Part shown: one piece after another, positions 31,677 to 44,900 of the stretch
How the letters are laid out: each line of letters opens with the position of its first letter
Position numbering within the stretch: position 1 is the stretch's first letter
NCBI RefSeq assembly: GCF_024323335.1
Contig: NC_066584.1
Location: forward strand, 233,025,494-233,089,493
DNA length: 64,000 nucleotides
Source: Lathyrus oleraceus
Lineage: Eukaryota; Streptophyta; Magnoliopsida; Fabales; Fabaceae
Direction: 5' to 3'
The notes under the pieces: model-generated
Database searches by the model: none
Told to the model about the DNA's origin: nothing
Seen by the model: only the letters and a program-made list of their open reading frames with translations
Made by a program: the position numbers and the translations under genes

Positions 31677-33484
31677 TGTAAGACCCCAATTTTGACCCTA
31701 AGATCCCTCATGGCATCATAACATTGCATTTGCATAGCCTCAAGGATCATGAGCATCTTGGTTCCCTTTGCCTTTGGGTGGGACTCCTTGTGATTGGTTT
31801 GAGATCACCAAGCATGCTTGAATTATACATCATTGTTTCTCTTACTTTTGTTTACTAAAAATAAAAATAAAAATAAAAAATAAAAAAATATAACAAAATT
31901 TTTTTTGGACTTGGGCCTCTCTCATTTAAGCCCACAGGTCCACAAAACCAGATTATAAATTCAGAGTTTCAGTGAAACAAAAGGGATTCCATTCCTATTA
32001 CCCTGGCAGGAAAAAGAAAGTGAGAGACGAGCTGGCAGAGTTTAGAGCAACCTCCAGAGGCAAACCCTCAGATTGCTCTGCAAACCTCACGGGTGCAACT
32101 CAATTTCAATCGATCCTCCCCAATCAGGTATGCCCTATTTCCACTACTTTATACTTTCAACCTGAAATTTTTTGATACCCTTTTAATATATGTGTTTGAC
32201 AAGAGGTTTAGGCCTCCTACCCTTGGTTTCTTTTTGTGAGTTTTTTTGTGAATTTTAATGGCATCATTCATGTGGTTACATTTTGATTTGGGGCAACCCT
32301 TGATTACCCTATCTTGTTTCTCTAACTTGTTTGTTGAGTTTTTTTTTTTGTGAGGGCTCACATGACTCTTGCAGAGATGGCCTGGTGTTCCACTTTATTT
32401 GTGGGATACCCCCTGGAGGTTTATTCCGACTACCTGTGCTTAATGGCTTGAGATATTTGTTTGTGACTGCTTATTCCAAAGGATGGGAGCTACTTGGATC
32501 ATCAATATGCTCTAAAGAGGGGAACTCCCAATGTGGTTTTATTTTCTTTTCCCTTATCTCTTGTATGTTTAGGAATTTAACACTTTTTTTCTCTCTCCAT
32601 TCTAACCCAAGCCAAAACTTTTTGTGCAAACAATAACTTTTGTTTTCAACATTAGAAACCTAAGCCTTATGCTTTTGATTTTCAAACTTATTTTTCATAA
32701 CACTTATTTTGAATTGAACCTTTTAATCTACTTTAACCATATTTTTATAAATACTTTTAATTGGTAAACATAACCCATTCAAATACTTTTTGTGGTTTCA
32801 ATGGCCACCATCTTAATCAAACCTTTTTTTATAACCATTAGCTATTAGGTTTGAATTATCCTTGAGTTAGATATAATACTCACCTTTATCCTTAGTGATG
32901 GACAATGAGTCTTCCATGCTTATTATAGGGTTAACCCCTCACTAGCATGTTGAAGCTATCCTCACATGGTGGATTTGTGGTTTCAGGTTGAGTTTTCTCC
33001 CTTTGATAACAAAAGACCTTAAGGTTTTTGGATCAATCAATCCACTCACTTATTTTGAATTTTTCTACCCCGAACTACGAGGTTTTGATCCTAATATTTT
33101 TTTTAAGATGGTACGTAGGCAATGGGTTCATCCATTCAAACACAAAATGTAAATAAATTTGTATATTCTTTTCTCATACCTTCAATCATGTTTGCACAAA
33201 TAAATTTTCACACAAAAAAAACAACAACCTTACAACAAATATGAAAAGGGCTCCCTAGGAGTACCTAGGATGCTTTGGGTGCCTAACACCTTCCCATTGC
33301 ATAACCAACCCCCCTTACCCAGATCTCTGACATTTTTAATAGTTTTTGATTCGATAAAACTTTTAGGTTTTTGTTTGCTTTCTAACCATTCCTTTGGATA
33401 AATAGAAGTGCGGTGGCGACTCGGCTTGTATGATTTACATTGGAGTTAGTCAATATCTCTAATGGTAACGAATACCCCGCTATA
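31677..33484 (+). repeat. Element B 3' LTR (1.81 kb)
   Basis: Nearly identical to 22466-24308 apart from scattered substitutions and the microsatellite. It ends CGCTATA instead of CGCTACA, so the terminal CA has become TA, followed by the CCAAT duplication. Confidence 0.95.
31954..31960 (+). promoter_or_regulatory. TATA box of element B 3' LTR
   Basis: TATAAAT in 'cagattataaattcag', same place as 22778-22784. Transcription from here would read into the RT of element A. Confidence 0.6.
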
Positions 33485-33489
33485 CCAAT
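33485..33489 (+). repeat. Target-site duplication of element B, right copy
   Basis: CCAAT, followed directly by 'aagtgtacttt', the continuation of element A's RT. Confidence 0.95.
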
Positions 33490-35571
33490 AAGTGTACTTT
33501 TGTTGTTCGTTCTGGTAAGTTGTTGGACTTTATTGTCAGCGAGAAGGGTATTGAAGTTGATCCTGCCAAGGTCAAAGCAATACAAGAGATGCCTGTGCCC
33601 AAAATTGAGAAGCAAGTCATAGGTTTTCTCGGCCGCTTGAATTATATCTCAAGATTCATTTCACACATGTCTGCCACATGTGCGCCTATATTCAAGCTTC
33701 TTCGAAAATATCAGTCTTGTGATTAGACAGAGGATTTCTAGAAAGCTTTTGACAATATCAAGGAATATCTGCTTGAGCCTCGATTCTATCTCCGCCTGTT
33801 GAAGGAAGACCATTGATTATGTATATGATTGTGCTCGAATCTAGTCTGGGTTGTGTTCTAGGTCAGCAAGATGAGTCTGGAAAGAAAGAATATGCTATTT
33901 ACTACCTTAGTAAGAAGTTCACCGACTGTGAGACTCGGTATTCTATGCTAGAGAAGACTTGTTGCGCATTGGCTTGGGCTGCTAAGCGTCTGCGTCAGTA
34001 CATGTTGAATCATACCACTTGGTTGATATCCAAAATGGATCAAATCAAGTATATATTTGAGAAGGCTGCTTTAACTGGGAGGATTGTCCGTTTGCAAATT
34101 TTGTTATCAGCGTATGATATCGAATACCGATCTCAAAAAGTGATCAAAGGTAGTGTCTTGGATGACCATTTGGCTCACCAACCAATTGAAAATTACCAGT
34201 CAGTGCAGTATGATTTTCCTTATGAAGAGATTTTGTACTTGAAAATGAAAGATTGTGATGAACCATTTCTTGAAGAAGGGCCAGAACCTGGTTCCCGTTG
34301 GGGCTTGGTATTTGATGGAGCTGTTAATCAGTATGGAAATGGCATTGGGGTAGTGATCATTACTCCTCAAGGAACACATTTTCCATTTACAACTAGGTTG
34401 ACTTTCAAGTGTACAAATAATATGGCAGAATATGAAGCTTGTATTATGGGGCTTGAAGAGGCCATTGATCTTAGAATCAAGTATTTAGATGTCTTTGGAG
34501 ATTCAGCTTTGGTTGTGAATCAAATCAAAGGTGAATGGGAGACGAATCAACCCAGTTTGATACCATATAGAGATTATGCGAGGAGGATTTCAACTTTCTT
34601 TACAAAGGTTGAATTTCATCATATCCCTCGAGATGAAAACCGGATGGCAGATGCTCTTACAATGCTGACATCGATGATTGTGGTAAAGTATTGGAATGAG
34701 GTTCCCAATTTGACTGTAATGCGTCTTGATAGGCCAACTCATGTATTCGCTGTTGAAGAGGTCAAAGACGTGAAGCCGTGGTATTATGATATCAAGTGTT
34801 TCCTCGAAAGTCAGATTTACCCGCATGGGGCATCTTTGAAAGATAAGAAGATTCTGAGAAGATTACCCGACAACTTTTACCTGAATGGTGATGTTTTGTA
34901 TAAGAGAAATTTTGACATGGTTTTGCTCAGATGCGTGGATAGACATGAAGCAGACCTGTTGATGACTGAAGTCCATGAAGGTTCCTTTGGTACTCACTCC
35001 AATGGACATGCAATGGCAAAGAAGATGTTGCGAGCAGGTTACTATTGGCTGACAATGGAATCCGATTGTTGCAAGTTTGTGAAGAAATGCCACAAGTGTC
35101 AAATCTATACAGATAAGATTCATGTTCCTCCGACATTATTGAATTCCATTTAACTCCCCATGGCCCTTCTCCATGTGGGGAATTGATATGATTGGCATGA
35201 TTGAGCCCAAAGCTTCAAACAAACGTCGTTTCATTTTGGTGGCAATTGATTATTTTACAAAACGGGTTAAAGCGGCATCGTATGTGAATGTAACCAAGCA
35301 AGTTGTTGTAAGGTTTATCAAGAATCAGATTATATGCCGTTATGGTGTGCCAAGTATAATCATTACTGATAATGGATAAAACTTGAATAATAATATGGTG
35401 GAAGCTCTTTGTAAAGACTTCAAGATTGCACATCATAATTCTTCTCCCTACAGACCTAAGATGAATGGGGCTGTTGAAGCTGCGAACAAGAACATCAAGA
35501 AGATCATTCAAAAGATGGTTGTGACGTATAAGGATTGGCATCAGATGCTCCCATTTGCTTTGGACGGGTAC
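33490..35571 (+). pseudogene. Element A RT end, RNase H, aRNase H and integrase (cut by element D)
   Basis: Continuation of A's pol: KCTFVVRSGKLLDFIVSEKG (RT thumb), RNase H (SKKFTDCETRYSMLEKTCCA), second RNase H (VFDGAVNQYGNGIGVVI, NNMAEYEACIMG, GDSALVVNQIKGEW, IPRDENRMADAL), HHCC finger, and integrase core (WGIDMIG, TDNG, NGAVEAANK). It stops at FALDGY where D enters. Lesions: TAG at 33724 and 33739, a frame change before 33813, TAA at 35151, a one-base insertion just after it, and TAA at 35377. No function remains. Confidence 0.92.
35567..35571 (+). repeat. Candidate target-site duplication of element D, left copy
   Basis: GGTAC in front of the first LTR base. The right copy lies beyond the window, so this cannot be confirmed here. 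Confidence 0.5.
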
Positions 35572-38500
35572 TGTAGCGGGGTATTCGTTACCTTTAGATT
35601 TATTGACTAAATCAAAAGTAAACCATACAAGTCGAGTCGCCACCGCACTTCTATTTATCCAAAGGAAAGGTTAGAAAGCGAACAAAAACCGAGAAGTTTT
35701 ATCGAATCAAAAAATAATAAAAATGTCAGAGATCGGGGTAAGGGGGTTGGTTATGCAATGGGAAGGTTTTAAGCACCCAAAACATCCTAGGTACTCCTAG
35801 GGAGCCCTTTTCACAATTTGTTGTAAGGTAGGTTGGTATTTTGTGAAAAGTTATTTGTGCAAACATGATTGGGGGGATGAGAGAAGAATGTACAAATTAT
35901 TTACAATTTTGTGTTTGAATGAATAAACCCATTGCCTACGTACCATCTTAAAAAAGATTAGGATCAAAACCTCGTAGTTCGGGGTAAAAATCTCAAAACA
36001 AGTTGGTGAATTGATTGGTCCAAAAGCCTTAAGGTCTTTTGTTATCCAAGGGAGAAAACTCAACCTAAAACCACAAATCTACCATGTGAGGATAGCTTCA
36101 ACATGCTAGTGAGGGGTTAACCCTATAATAAGCATGGAAGACTCATTGTCCATCACTAAGGATATATGTGAGTATTATATCTACCTCAAGGATAACTCAA
36201 ACCTAATAGCTAAAGGTTATGAAAAACTTTTTGATAAGAAGTGGCTATTGAAACCACAAAAACATTTGAATGGGTTATATTTACCAATGAAAAGTATTTA
36301 CCAAATATGGTCAAAGTTGACTTAAGGATTCAATTCAAAATAAGTGTTATGAAAAGGAAGTTTGAAAATCAAAAGCATAATGCTTAGGTTTCTAATGTTT
36401 GAAAACAAATGTTAATGTTTGCACAAAAGTTTTGACTTGGGTTAGAGTGGAGGGAAGAAGAAGAATGGCTAAGTCCTAAACATACAAAGGATGAAGGAAA
36501 AGAAATAAGACCACAAATGGAGTTCCCTTCTTGAGATCATATTGATTATCCAAGTAGCTCCCATCCTTTGGAATAAGCAAGCAAATAAGTGTATACTCAA
36601 GCAACCAATCAATCAAGCAAACTCTTAGGAATCCTCCAATGGCTCTTATATCTCTCACTTTAGATGCACATGACAATGGTTCTTCAATTTGGCTCAAATG
36701 GGAATCCCTTGCACAAAAGCACACACATCAAAAAGTTCCATAATGTAAATCAAGAATGAACAAGAATGAGTTTAGAGATTTGGTCCTTCTAAGCCATCTT
36801 CAACATTAAGGCCTTTTTACTTCATTTTTTCATAGGGAATGTCCTAGAATATAAGTCCTTTTTGTCCATTTTGCATTTGGTTCACATCAATCAAAACAAA
36901 ACACAAGCACAATAATATATACACAATTATATGCTCAAGTGAGCAAAAGGCAAATTGCATTAACATAAACATGTGCTCAAATGAGCAAAGGGCAAAAGCA
37001 AATGAATAATATGTACAAGAATGGTAAATTGTATAAATGTAAAGTGCAAGAATTAAATGTTAATGGTTAATGGTTAGTGTTAGTGTGCCATAAGGCAATT
37101 TAGCGCTATGTTAAGCATTCGTAAGTGGACTAATATAGTAGTCACACCTATCTGAGGCCGGTCAATAAAATGTAGGCAACAACAAAAGTTAGAGATCTTG
37201 ATTAGTGAATCAAACTCCTACAACTTACCATGCCAAAATAAGATGAGAAATGATCTTGTATTGATTTAGGTTCTTTGCTTGATTAGGAAGCAACCTATCC
37301 TTAATGCAAAGCCATTCACTTGATCTATGATCAAGATGATTTAGATTTGAATCAAGGAAGGTTAAACCTCCCATACATCAAGGCTAACCACCAATCTTTA
37401 ACTCATTGATCAAAAAAGAAAAAGATGAAGAAGGAGATGAATAAGAATGAACATTAATGGAAATCCAAATGAAGTAATCAACATACATTGACCAAAGATA
37501 GATGGAACCAAGGTCAAACATTAGTAAACAGAAGCAAAATGAAGCTTAGAAGTCAAGAAACAAATATAATATTTTTGGTATTTTTCAAAATTAAAATAAT
37601 ACTTGAATTAAAATAAACAATTAAAGGTCAAACTTCAAATCCATCTCAAATCAACTTTGAAAAGTCTAAATGGATCATCCTAAGTTTAATAAGGTCAAAC
37701 AAAGTTTGACAAAAAATTTCAGCATTTTTAGAAACCAGAAACTATTTTTAATCAATTAAAAATGCATAAAAATAACCTAATTGAATTAAAATCTCAAATA
37801 AATCTCAAATCAATTAATAAATTTATGAAAATATTTTTCATAGATCCATCATCATTCAAAGAGGTTAAGAAAATATTTTTGTATTTTTTGAATATCCAAA
37901 ACTATTTAAAATGAGTTAAAAATAACCAGAAAAGAGAAAATTCATAAAAAATATCAAATGATAAAATAAAAAATATTAAAAGTCATTTTTAGAAACTAGA
38001 AATTAAAAGAGAAATAATGCAATTGGTCTTACATTTTTTCGACCAATAATGAATGAGATATGATTTTTTGAAATGAAATGGAATAAAAGAAATAAAATGG
38101 AAATTAAAATCAGAAATTAAAAATAAGAAAAAGCGTGAGGCGTTGGATGTAAGCTCATTAATTGAGCTGGCGCATCAAACGATCTATGAGCGTGCATCCA
38201 TCATACACTCAAGTCAAAGCGAAACATGCAGCCATTAGAAAAGTCATAAGAAAGAAGGATCCAGATTAGATCTGGAAACGAGATCCAATGGCCATGGCTT
38301 TATCTGGCAACCATATGGTGGTGTACACCACCGTCTTCTCCGGTGAGACCTCCGGTTCCGGTGAGAGTTGCAGACATGACAACCTCAACCAAATGCCACG
38401 ATCTATACAACAATGGAAAGCTGGGGTGATGTACATCACCCCTGTGCCATCTATTTCCACTCTAGACTTCCATGGAGAGAGAAATCAGAGGTTGAAAAAT

Positions 38501-40405
38501 ATGGTGTTCAACTGAAACTTAATGGATTTTCAAAATTCAAAGCACAATTATGTTGCCTCTGATGAGAGGACTTCAACCAACCCAATAAATGCAAGAAACA
38601 AGCTATAAACAAGAAGTTTCGAAGAAAATAAGTTTGGATATCCACCTCTGAAATGTGGGTCTTGAGAGCATGATTTTCCTTTGCTAATGCTTGCAGTATG
38701 ATCTCAGGATGAAGATGAAGCAAGGTTAAGGAACTATGAGTCTGAAAATCAATCAATGAAATTGAAATTCAGATTTGAAAATTTGAAGAGAAAGAGAGAG
38801 TTCCTTTAAGTGAGGTTATGAAGGGATTCTTGCAGCATAACAGGCGCCTTTAGGTTGTGAAATTATGAAGCCTTGTGCACTTATTTATAGCAAATGGAGA
38901 AGGTATGCATGAGCAATGCATGTGCATGAATGGAAAGGGCCTCCATGCATGGGCCTGTACAGGCGCATGGAGGGCCTAATTCCTCTTGGTTTGGCAAGCT
39001 GAGATCATAACATGATGGAATGGTCGTGCAAAATGGATGCAATTGGCTTATGCAATGTGTTTTCAACTTGTTTCCAAAAATGCACCAAAATATTATCCTC
39101 TTCGAAAATGCCACCTCCAAAAGTAGAACATGGCCTTATGGGTAATGGTTGGAAAGCTCTTGGCATGAGGATCATTTGTTATGTTGGGCAAAGCTTCATT
39201 TGGAATTGGGAAATTGGTGGAAATAGATCATAAAGTGCAATGTGCAAAACATGTGTATGTGAAAATTTCCAAAATGGGCCAACTTCAAGCCCTTTTGTTT
39301 CAATGATACAAGATCCAAATGACAAAACCTCAACATCAAAGTTGTATATCTTTTCAAGAAAATCAATTTGGACTCAAATTTTGCATCATTTGGATTTTTG
39401 ATGAGAAAGTTATGGGCACTTGAAGTTGGACTTTTTCACATTTCAATGCCTTTGGTCCAAAGTGACCTATAATGTTTTGCATTATCACATGTATTTATTT
39501 TAGGATTATAAAAATTTGTACAACATAACAAATGAATTAGACATCTTAAACTTTCCAATTCATTTGATCCCACCTTAAAATCATTAAAAATGAATGATTT
39601 ATGTTCTTGGGAAGTTGTCCCAAAATTAGGGTTTCAGTCAAAATGACCTATAATGTTTTGAAATGGATGATGACTTTCCAAGCTTCAAATAATTTTTTTA
39701 TGAACATTAAAGTTGTTAATATGGTTCTTAAGAACAGGTTTTCTCTTGGGGTCATCTCGATTTGACAAACACAACAAAATTTAGGTCTCAGTGTACTTTA
39801 AAATAGTCAGATGAATTGACTGATCAACTTCTCAAGTTCATGCCTCAAATCTTGATGAATTAATGATTGAGGATACTCAAATAAGCTCAAATATGAATGA
39901 AATGATGAATGGAAGAACTTCCCTTGATTGTATTTGACCATGGATTGAGGTTGCTTCATGAGCAAGGCACAATTAATGCACAATTGAATTAGGGGTTCCT
40001 TGGGAAGCAATCCTCAAGCCCCTTGGTTTTCTTTGGTCAAATTGACAAATTGGGATACTTGGGAGGCATATATGATGAATGAGAGCCTTGTGAACCATTG
40101 TCATGCTTGCTTTCATCTTCATCTGGCCATATCAATGAGCATAGGGTCTTCTAGGAGCCTTGGATCTTATGATTGCTCAAGCTACAAAACAAGCAAAGTT
40201 AGTGACATATTTTTGTGCTTTTGGTTAGTAAACAAATGGAGAAAAGCAATAATATACAATTCAAGCATGCTTGGTGATCTCAAACCAACTCACAAAAGTT
40301 CCCATCCTAGGGTTAGGAGCCAAGATGCTATGATCCATGAGGCAAGATGCAAATGCAATGTTATAATACCATGAGGGATCTTAGGGTCAAAGTTAGGGTC
40401 TTACA
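35572..40405 (-). repeat. Element D 3' LTR (4.83 kb)
   Basis: On the plus strand begins TGTAGCGGGGTATTCG and ends ..GGGTCTTACA, the reverse complement of the Ogre LTR ends. It is followed by the polypurine tract and 3'UTR, so it is the 3' LTR and not a solo LTR. Clearly diverged from E. Small frames inside are chance. Confidence 0.92.
38881..38889 (-). promoter_or_regulatory. TATA box of element D LTR
   Basis: Minus strand TATAAATAA, in the same position relative to the LTR ends as in A and E. Transcription would run to the left, into A's integrase remnant. Confidence 0.6.
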
Positions 40406-41971
40406 TATGCCCCTATTTAAGGTCATTCTAGCCGGAGAAGTGAAGGTTAAGATCTTCGTCTCGACGAGGTAGAATGGGCTTAAATAATAAAAAAGAGACG
40501 AATTTTGGTCCCTAAGAGACCTCATGATGCAAATGTATGTATGCAAAAGGTAATACTCCGTGGGGATATATATCCACAAAGGAAAAAGAAATCAGAAGAC
40601 CGGAAATCCACATGAGTAATACACTCATAAATGGAGTAGAGACTCTGGGGACTCTAATGGGGAGGAAAAGGGGAATAAAATGCGTGAGTAGGTCAGGACT
40701 TGAAATACACTGAGAGACACGAAGGGATTCCATGAAAATAAATCGATGGAAAGACTCGAGCTAACGCAAAGATGCATGTATTAGGGAATATGCCAATACA
40801 GCGAAACTATCCACAAAGGATACTTCGGATAAAAATCCGGACTCAGGCTGGAACTATCCACTAAGGGACTCCGATGGGGAATGTCCAAAGAGGACTCAGC
40901 TGAGGAAACAAATGAGGTATTACCGGTTACTGGGTAATAAGCCCAAAGAGACATGTGATCCGAACACCGATATAAGGGTGAGAGAACAACACGCTCGGGT
41001 AGAATGAATATCTAAGACCGGTATAAGGGTGAGAGATATCAATCATCCAAAACATCTGAGGAAGACCTGAAAAGGTATATTTCAACTCAGGAAAATCTGA
41101 CTCCACAGGGGACCAAAGTCATAATAGGGAGCAGAAGGAAGGAACACCAGGGATACCGGTTACTGGGCATATAATAGGTGACCAACCAAGCGTGAATTGG
41201 AGAATATTTCCAAAACACTCATCATCCAAAAGGAGGGCTAAAAAAGCAAGCTCGATTATAGGATGGGCATTCGATTCCATAAGGAAATACGAATCTTACT
41301 CGACTGGGGAAGAAAAGACTTCGACTGAAGAACGCATGAGATATATTATCTATTACCGTCAGAACGTAGATAACATGCTCGCATGGAAGATTATCCATAA
41401 CCGGTTACTTGGTTAATAACAAATAGATCAACCGAAAAGAAAGGACGTCGGGATACCGAATACTGGGTATAAAAATGATGACCAAACGGGGGGGGGGGGG
41501 AACGATCATTACCAGTAAAAAGGGGTAAATGAAAGATGACTCGCCGGGGATACATTGCTTTGTGAGAACAATTATCCAAGAGATATATCACCAGCTATTG
41601 GGGGATATACTCAAAAGGATGAAGGAATATCAATACTGAATATTGGATAAAGATAACCAACAAAGAGGGTATTACATCTACCGGTATGAGGGTAGAAAAC
41701 CACAGAAGAGTAACCGTCTGTGGTTAGGATGAATAAAACCAAGGGTTAACTCTGCAAGGGGATAAAATGGGGTTTACGACTACCGGTATGAGGGTAGAAA
41801 ACCACAGAAATAGGACTTACAACTACCGGTTACTGGGTAGAAGGCCACAGATTCCGCCGGGGAAAAGATGGAAAATTACTGATTACTGAGCAATCATTCA
41901 TCTAAACTACGGGGAAGTGCAGGGAAATAACAAGAGGAAATCAATCTAGGAACAAACTAGAAAGACACAAT
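40406..41971 (-). other. Element D 3'UTR, part before element E
   Basis: Starts with the polypurine tract (40406-40418). It contains hairpins TATTACC/GGTAATA (40918-40939) and CTACC/GGTAG at 41678-41695, 41780-41797 and 41823-41840, plus PBS-like words such as 'gactcgccggggata' near 41542 and 'actctgcaagggg' near 41749. No gene. Confidence 0.75.
41967..41971 (+). repeat. Target-site duplication of element E, left copy
   Basis: ACAAT, repeated at 63781-63785. Confidence 0.95.
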
Positions 41972-44900
41972 TGTAGCGGGGTATTCGTTACCATTAGAGA
42001 TATTGACTAAATCCAAGGTAAACCATACAAGTCGAGTCGCCACCGGACTTCTATTTATCCAAGGGAATGGTTAGAAAGCGAACAAAAACCTAATAGTTTT
42101 AACAAAAACTAGTAAAAGAAACAGAGATCGGGATAAGGGGGTTGGTTATGCAATGGGAAGGTGTTAGGCCCCCAAAACATCCTAGGTACTCCTAGGGAGC
42201 CCTTTTCACATTTGTTGTAAGGTTGGTATTTTTGTGAAAAAAATTTATTTGTGCAAACATGATTGAAGATATGAGAAAAGAATATACAAGTTAATTACAT
42301 TTTGTGTTTGGATGGATAAACCCATTACCTACGTACCATCTTAAAAGAGATTAGGATCAAAACCTCGTAGTTCGGGGTAAAAATCTCAAAATGAGTTGGT
42401 GAATTGATTGGTCCAAAAGCCTTAAGGTCTTTTGTTATCCAAGGGAGAAAACTCAACCTAAAATCACATCTCCACCATGTGAGGATAACTTCAACATGCT
42501 AGTGAGGGGTTAACCCTATAATAAGCATGGAAGACTCATTGTCCATCACTAAGGATATAGGTGAGTATTACGTCTACCTCAAGGATAACTCAAACCTAAT
42601 AGCTAAAGGTTATGAAAAGTTTTGATTAAAAGAGTGGCCATTGAAACCACAAAAAAGGTATTTGAATGAGTGGTATTTACCAGTGAAAAGTATTTACAAA
42701 GTATGTCAAAGTTGACTTAAAGATTCAATTCAAAATAAGTGTTATGAAAAGAAAGTTTGAAAATCAAAAGCATAAGGCTTAGGTTTCTAATGTTTGAAAA
42801 CAATGGTTAAATGTTTGCACAAAAAGTTTTGGCTTGGGTTAGAGTGGAGAGAAGAAGAAGAAGGGCTAAGTCCTAAGTAAACAAAAAAGAAAAGGGATGA
42901 AGAATTAAAACCACAATGGAGTTCCTCTCTTGAGATCATATTGATGATCCAAGTAGCTCCCATACTTTGGAATAAGCAACCACAAAGCATAAGCAACCAA
43001 ACAAGTCTCATAAGAGATTCTCAATGCATCTTGTATCTTCCACTTAGATGAACATGTTAATGATCCTCCAATTAAGCTCATAGAGTCCCTAGTCACAAAA
43101 GCACACACATCAAAAGTTCCATGAAGCAAAAACAAGAATGGATACGAGTGAGTTTAGAGATTTGGTCCTTCTAATCCATCATCATCATTAAGATCCTTTT
43201 ACTCCAATTTTGCATAAGGAAGGTCCTAGAATCTAAGTCCAATTCTCCATTTTTTGCATAGGAGAAGTCCTAGAAACTAAGTCCATTTCTTTGCGTTTGG
43301 TCCACAACAATAAAAAACAAAAACACAAGTACAATAATATATACACAATTATGTGCTCAAGTGAGCAAAAGGCAAATGGCATTAACATAAACATGTGCTC
43401 AAGTGAGAAAAGAGAAAAGCAAATGGATAATATGTGCAAGAATAATAAATTGCATAAAAAGTAAATGGCATAGAGTAAATGTTAATTGTCAATAGTTAGT
43501 GTTAGTAGTTAGTGTGCCATAAGGCAAATTTAGCGCTATGTTAAGCAATCGTAATTGGACTTATGTAGAAGTCACAACTATCTGAGGCCGGTCAATAATA
43601 ATGTAGGCAACAAACATAAGTTAGGAGTCTTGATTAGTGAACCAAGTCCCAACAACTTGCCATGCCAAAAAAGAAAATGAGAAATGATCTTGTATTGGTT
43701 TAAGCCTTTTGCATGATTTAGAAGACAACCTATCCTTAATGCAAAGCCATTCACTTGATCAATTGATTAAGATGAATTAGATTTGAATCAAGGAAGGTTA
43801 AGTCTCCCTAATCAATGCCAACTTATCAACCTTCAACTCATTGATCAAAAAGAAAAGAAGTAGAAGAAGAAGAAGGAGGAGATGGATAAGAGAAATGGAA
43901 ATGGCAAAATTAAAGTGCATTAAATGAAACACAATGTACCAATCCCCATATGTTGACCAATAACATTGAAAGTCAAGGTCAAACAATCAAAAATAGAAGT
44001 GAGATGAATATTGAGAGTCAAGAAATGAATAAACTATTTTTGGCATTTTTTAATATTAAAAATAAACTTGAACTAAAGTAAAAGAAGAGGTCAAACTTCA
44101 AAATTACTTCAAATCAACCTTGGAAGGTCCAAGTAATTTATCCCAAGCTCAACAAGGTCAAACAAAGTTTGACAAAAAATTTCAGCATTTTTAAAAGTCA
44201 GAAACTATTTTTAATCAATTAAAAATGAATAAAAATAACCTAATTGAACTAAAATCTCAAATAAATCTCAAATCAATTCAAAAATTGATGAGAATATTTT
44301 TCATAGATCCATCATCATTCAAATAGGTTAGGGAAATATTTTTGCATTTTTTGAATATCAAAAACTATTTAAAATGAATTAAAAATAACCAGAAAAGAGA
44401 AAATTCACAAAAAAATATCAAATGACAAAATAAAAAATATTAAAAATCAGAAATAGAAACTAGAATTTATTTGGGAAATAAGGCAATTGGTCCCATAATT
44501 TTTGGATAAAAAATGAGAGAGATATGCATTTTTGAAATAAAAGGAATTTAAGAAAATAAAAACAGAAATTATAAAATGCAAAAAAAGGAGGAGCGTTGGA
44601 TCTGAGCTCATTAATTGAGCTGGCAGATCACACGCTCCTAAGGCGCGCGCCTATGGTGATCCTCAGTCAAAGCACGCACATGTGAAACAACAGAAAGTCA
44701 TAACAAGCAATGGCTAAGATTCAATCTGGGAAATAGATCCAATGGCCAGGATTCAAATTGGAGATGATGAAGCCACCGGAGCCACCGTCTTCTCCGGTGA
44801 GCTTCAGGATTCCGGCCAAATTGTAGAAACTCAAACCTCCATCAAAACGTGCGATCTATACATCATTAGAAAGCTGGGATGATGTACATCATTCCTATAC

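Larger units (their letters stand above)
22466..33484 (+). mobile_element. Ogre-related element B, short non-autonomous derivative (11.0 kb)
   Basis: LTRs 22466-24308 and 31677-33484, PBS 24315-24332, flanked by CCAAT duplication. Inside: leader, intact ORF1, then only the first gag coiled coil, the post-protease segment, intron, RT up to just before YVDD, and the last part of integrase, followed by a 2.9 kb 3'UTR. Two internal deletions (about 2.85 kb and 2.4 kb relative to E) removed most of gag-pro and the RT/RH/INT block. It cannot move without proteins supplied by another Ogre. It lies inside A, so it is younger. Confidence 0.95.
10677..35571 (+). mobile_element. Ogre-type LTR retrotransposon A (oldest; interrupted by B and D)
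   Basis: Plus-strand order: 5' LTR 10677-15327, PBS, leader, ORF1, gag-pro, intron, RT. Element B (22466-33484) interrupts RT, after which RT, RNase H, aRNase H and integrase resume until element D cuts the integrase at 35571. The 3' part and 3' LTR must lie beyond the window. Candidate left duplication GTGTG at 10672-10676. It carries many stops and frameshifts in every protein and three G-to-A changes in the PBS, so it is the oldest copy here. Confidence 0.93.
35572..41971 (-). mobile_element. Ogre-type element D, left part (3' LTR and 3'UTR)
   Basis: Minus-strand element inserted in A's integrase. LTR 35572-40405, then polypurine tract and 3'UTR until E interrupts at 41972. It resumes at 63781 after E and runs off the right edge. 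Its coding part, 5' LTR and right duplication are outside. Confidence 0.92.

Noticed and set aside
35572..40405. Solo LTR
   Set aside because: It is followed by a polypurine tract and 3'UTR of the same orientation, which resume after element E.
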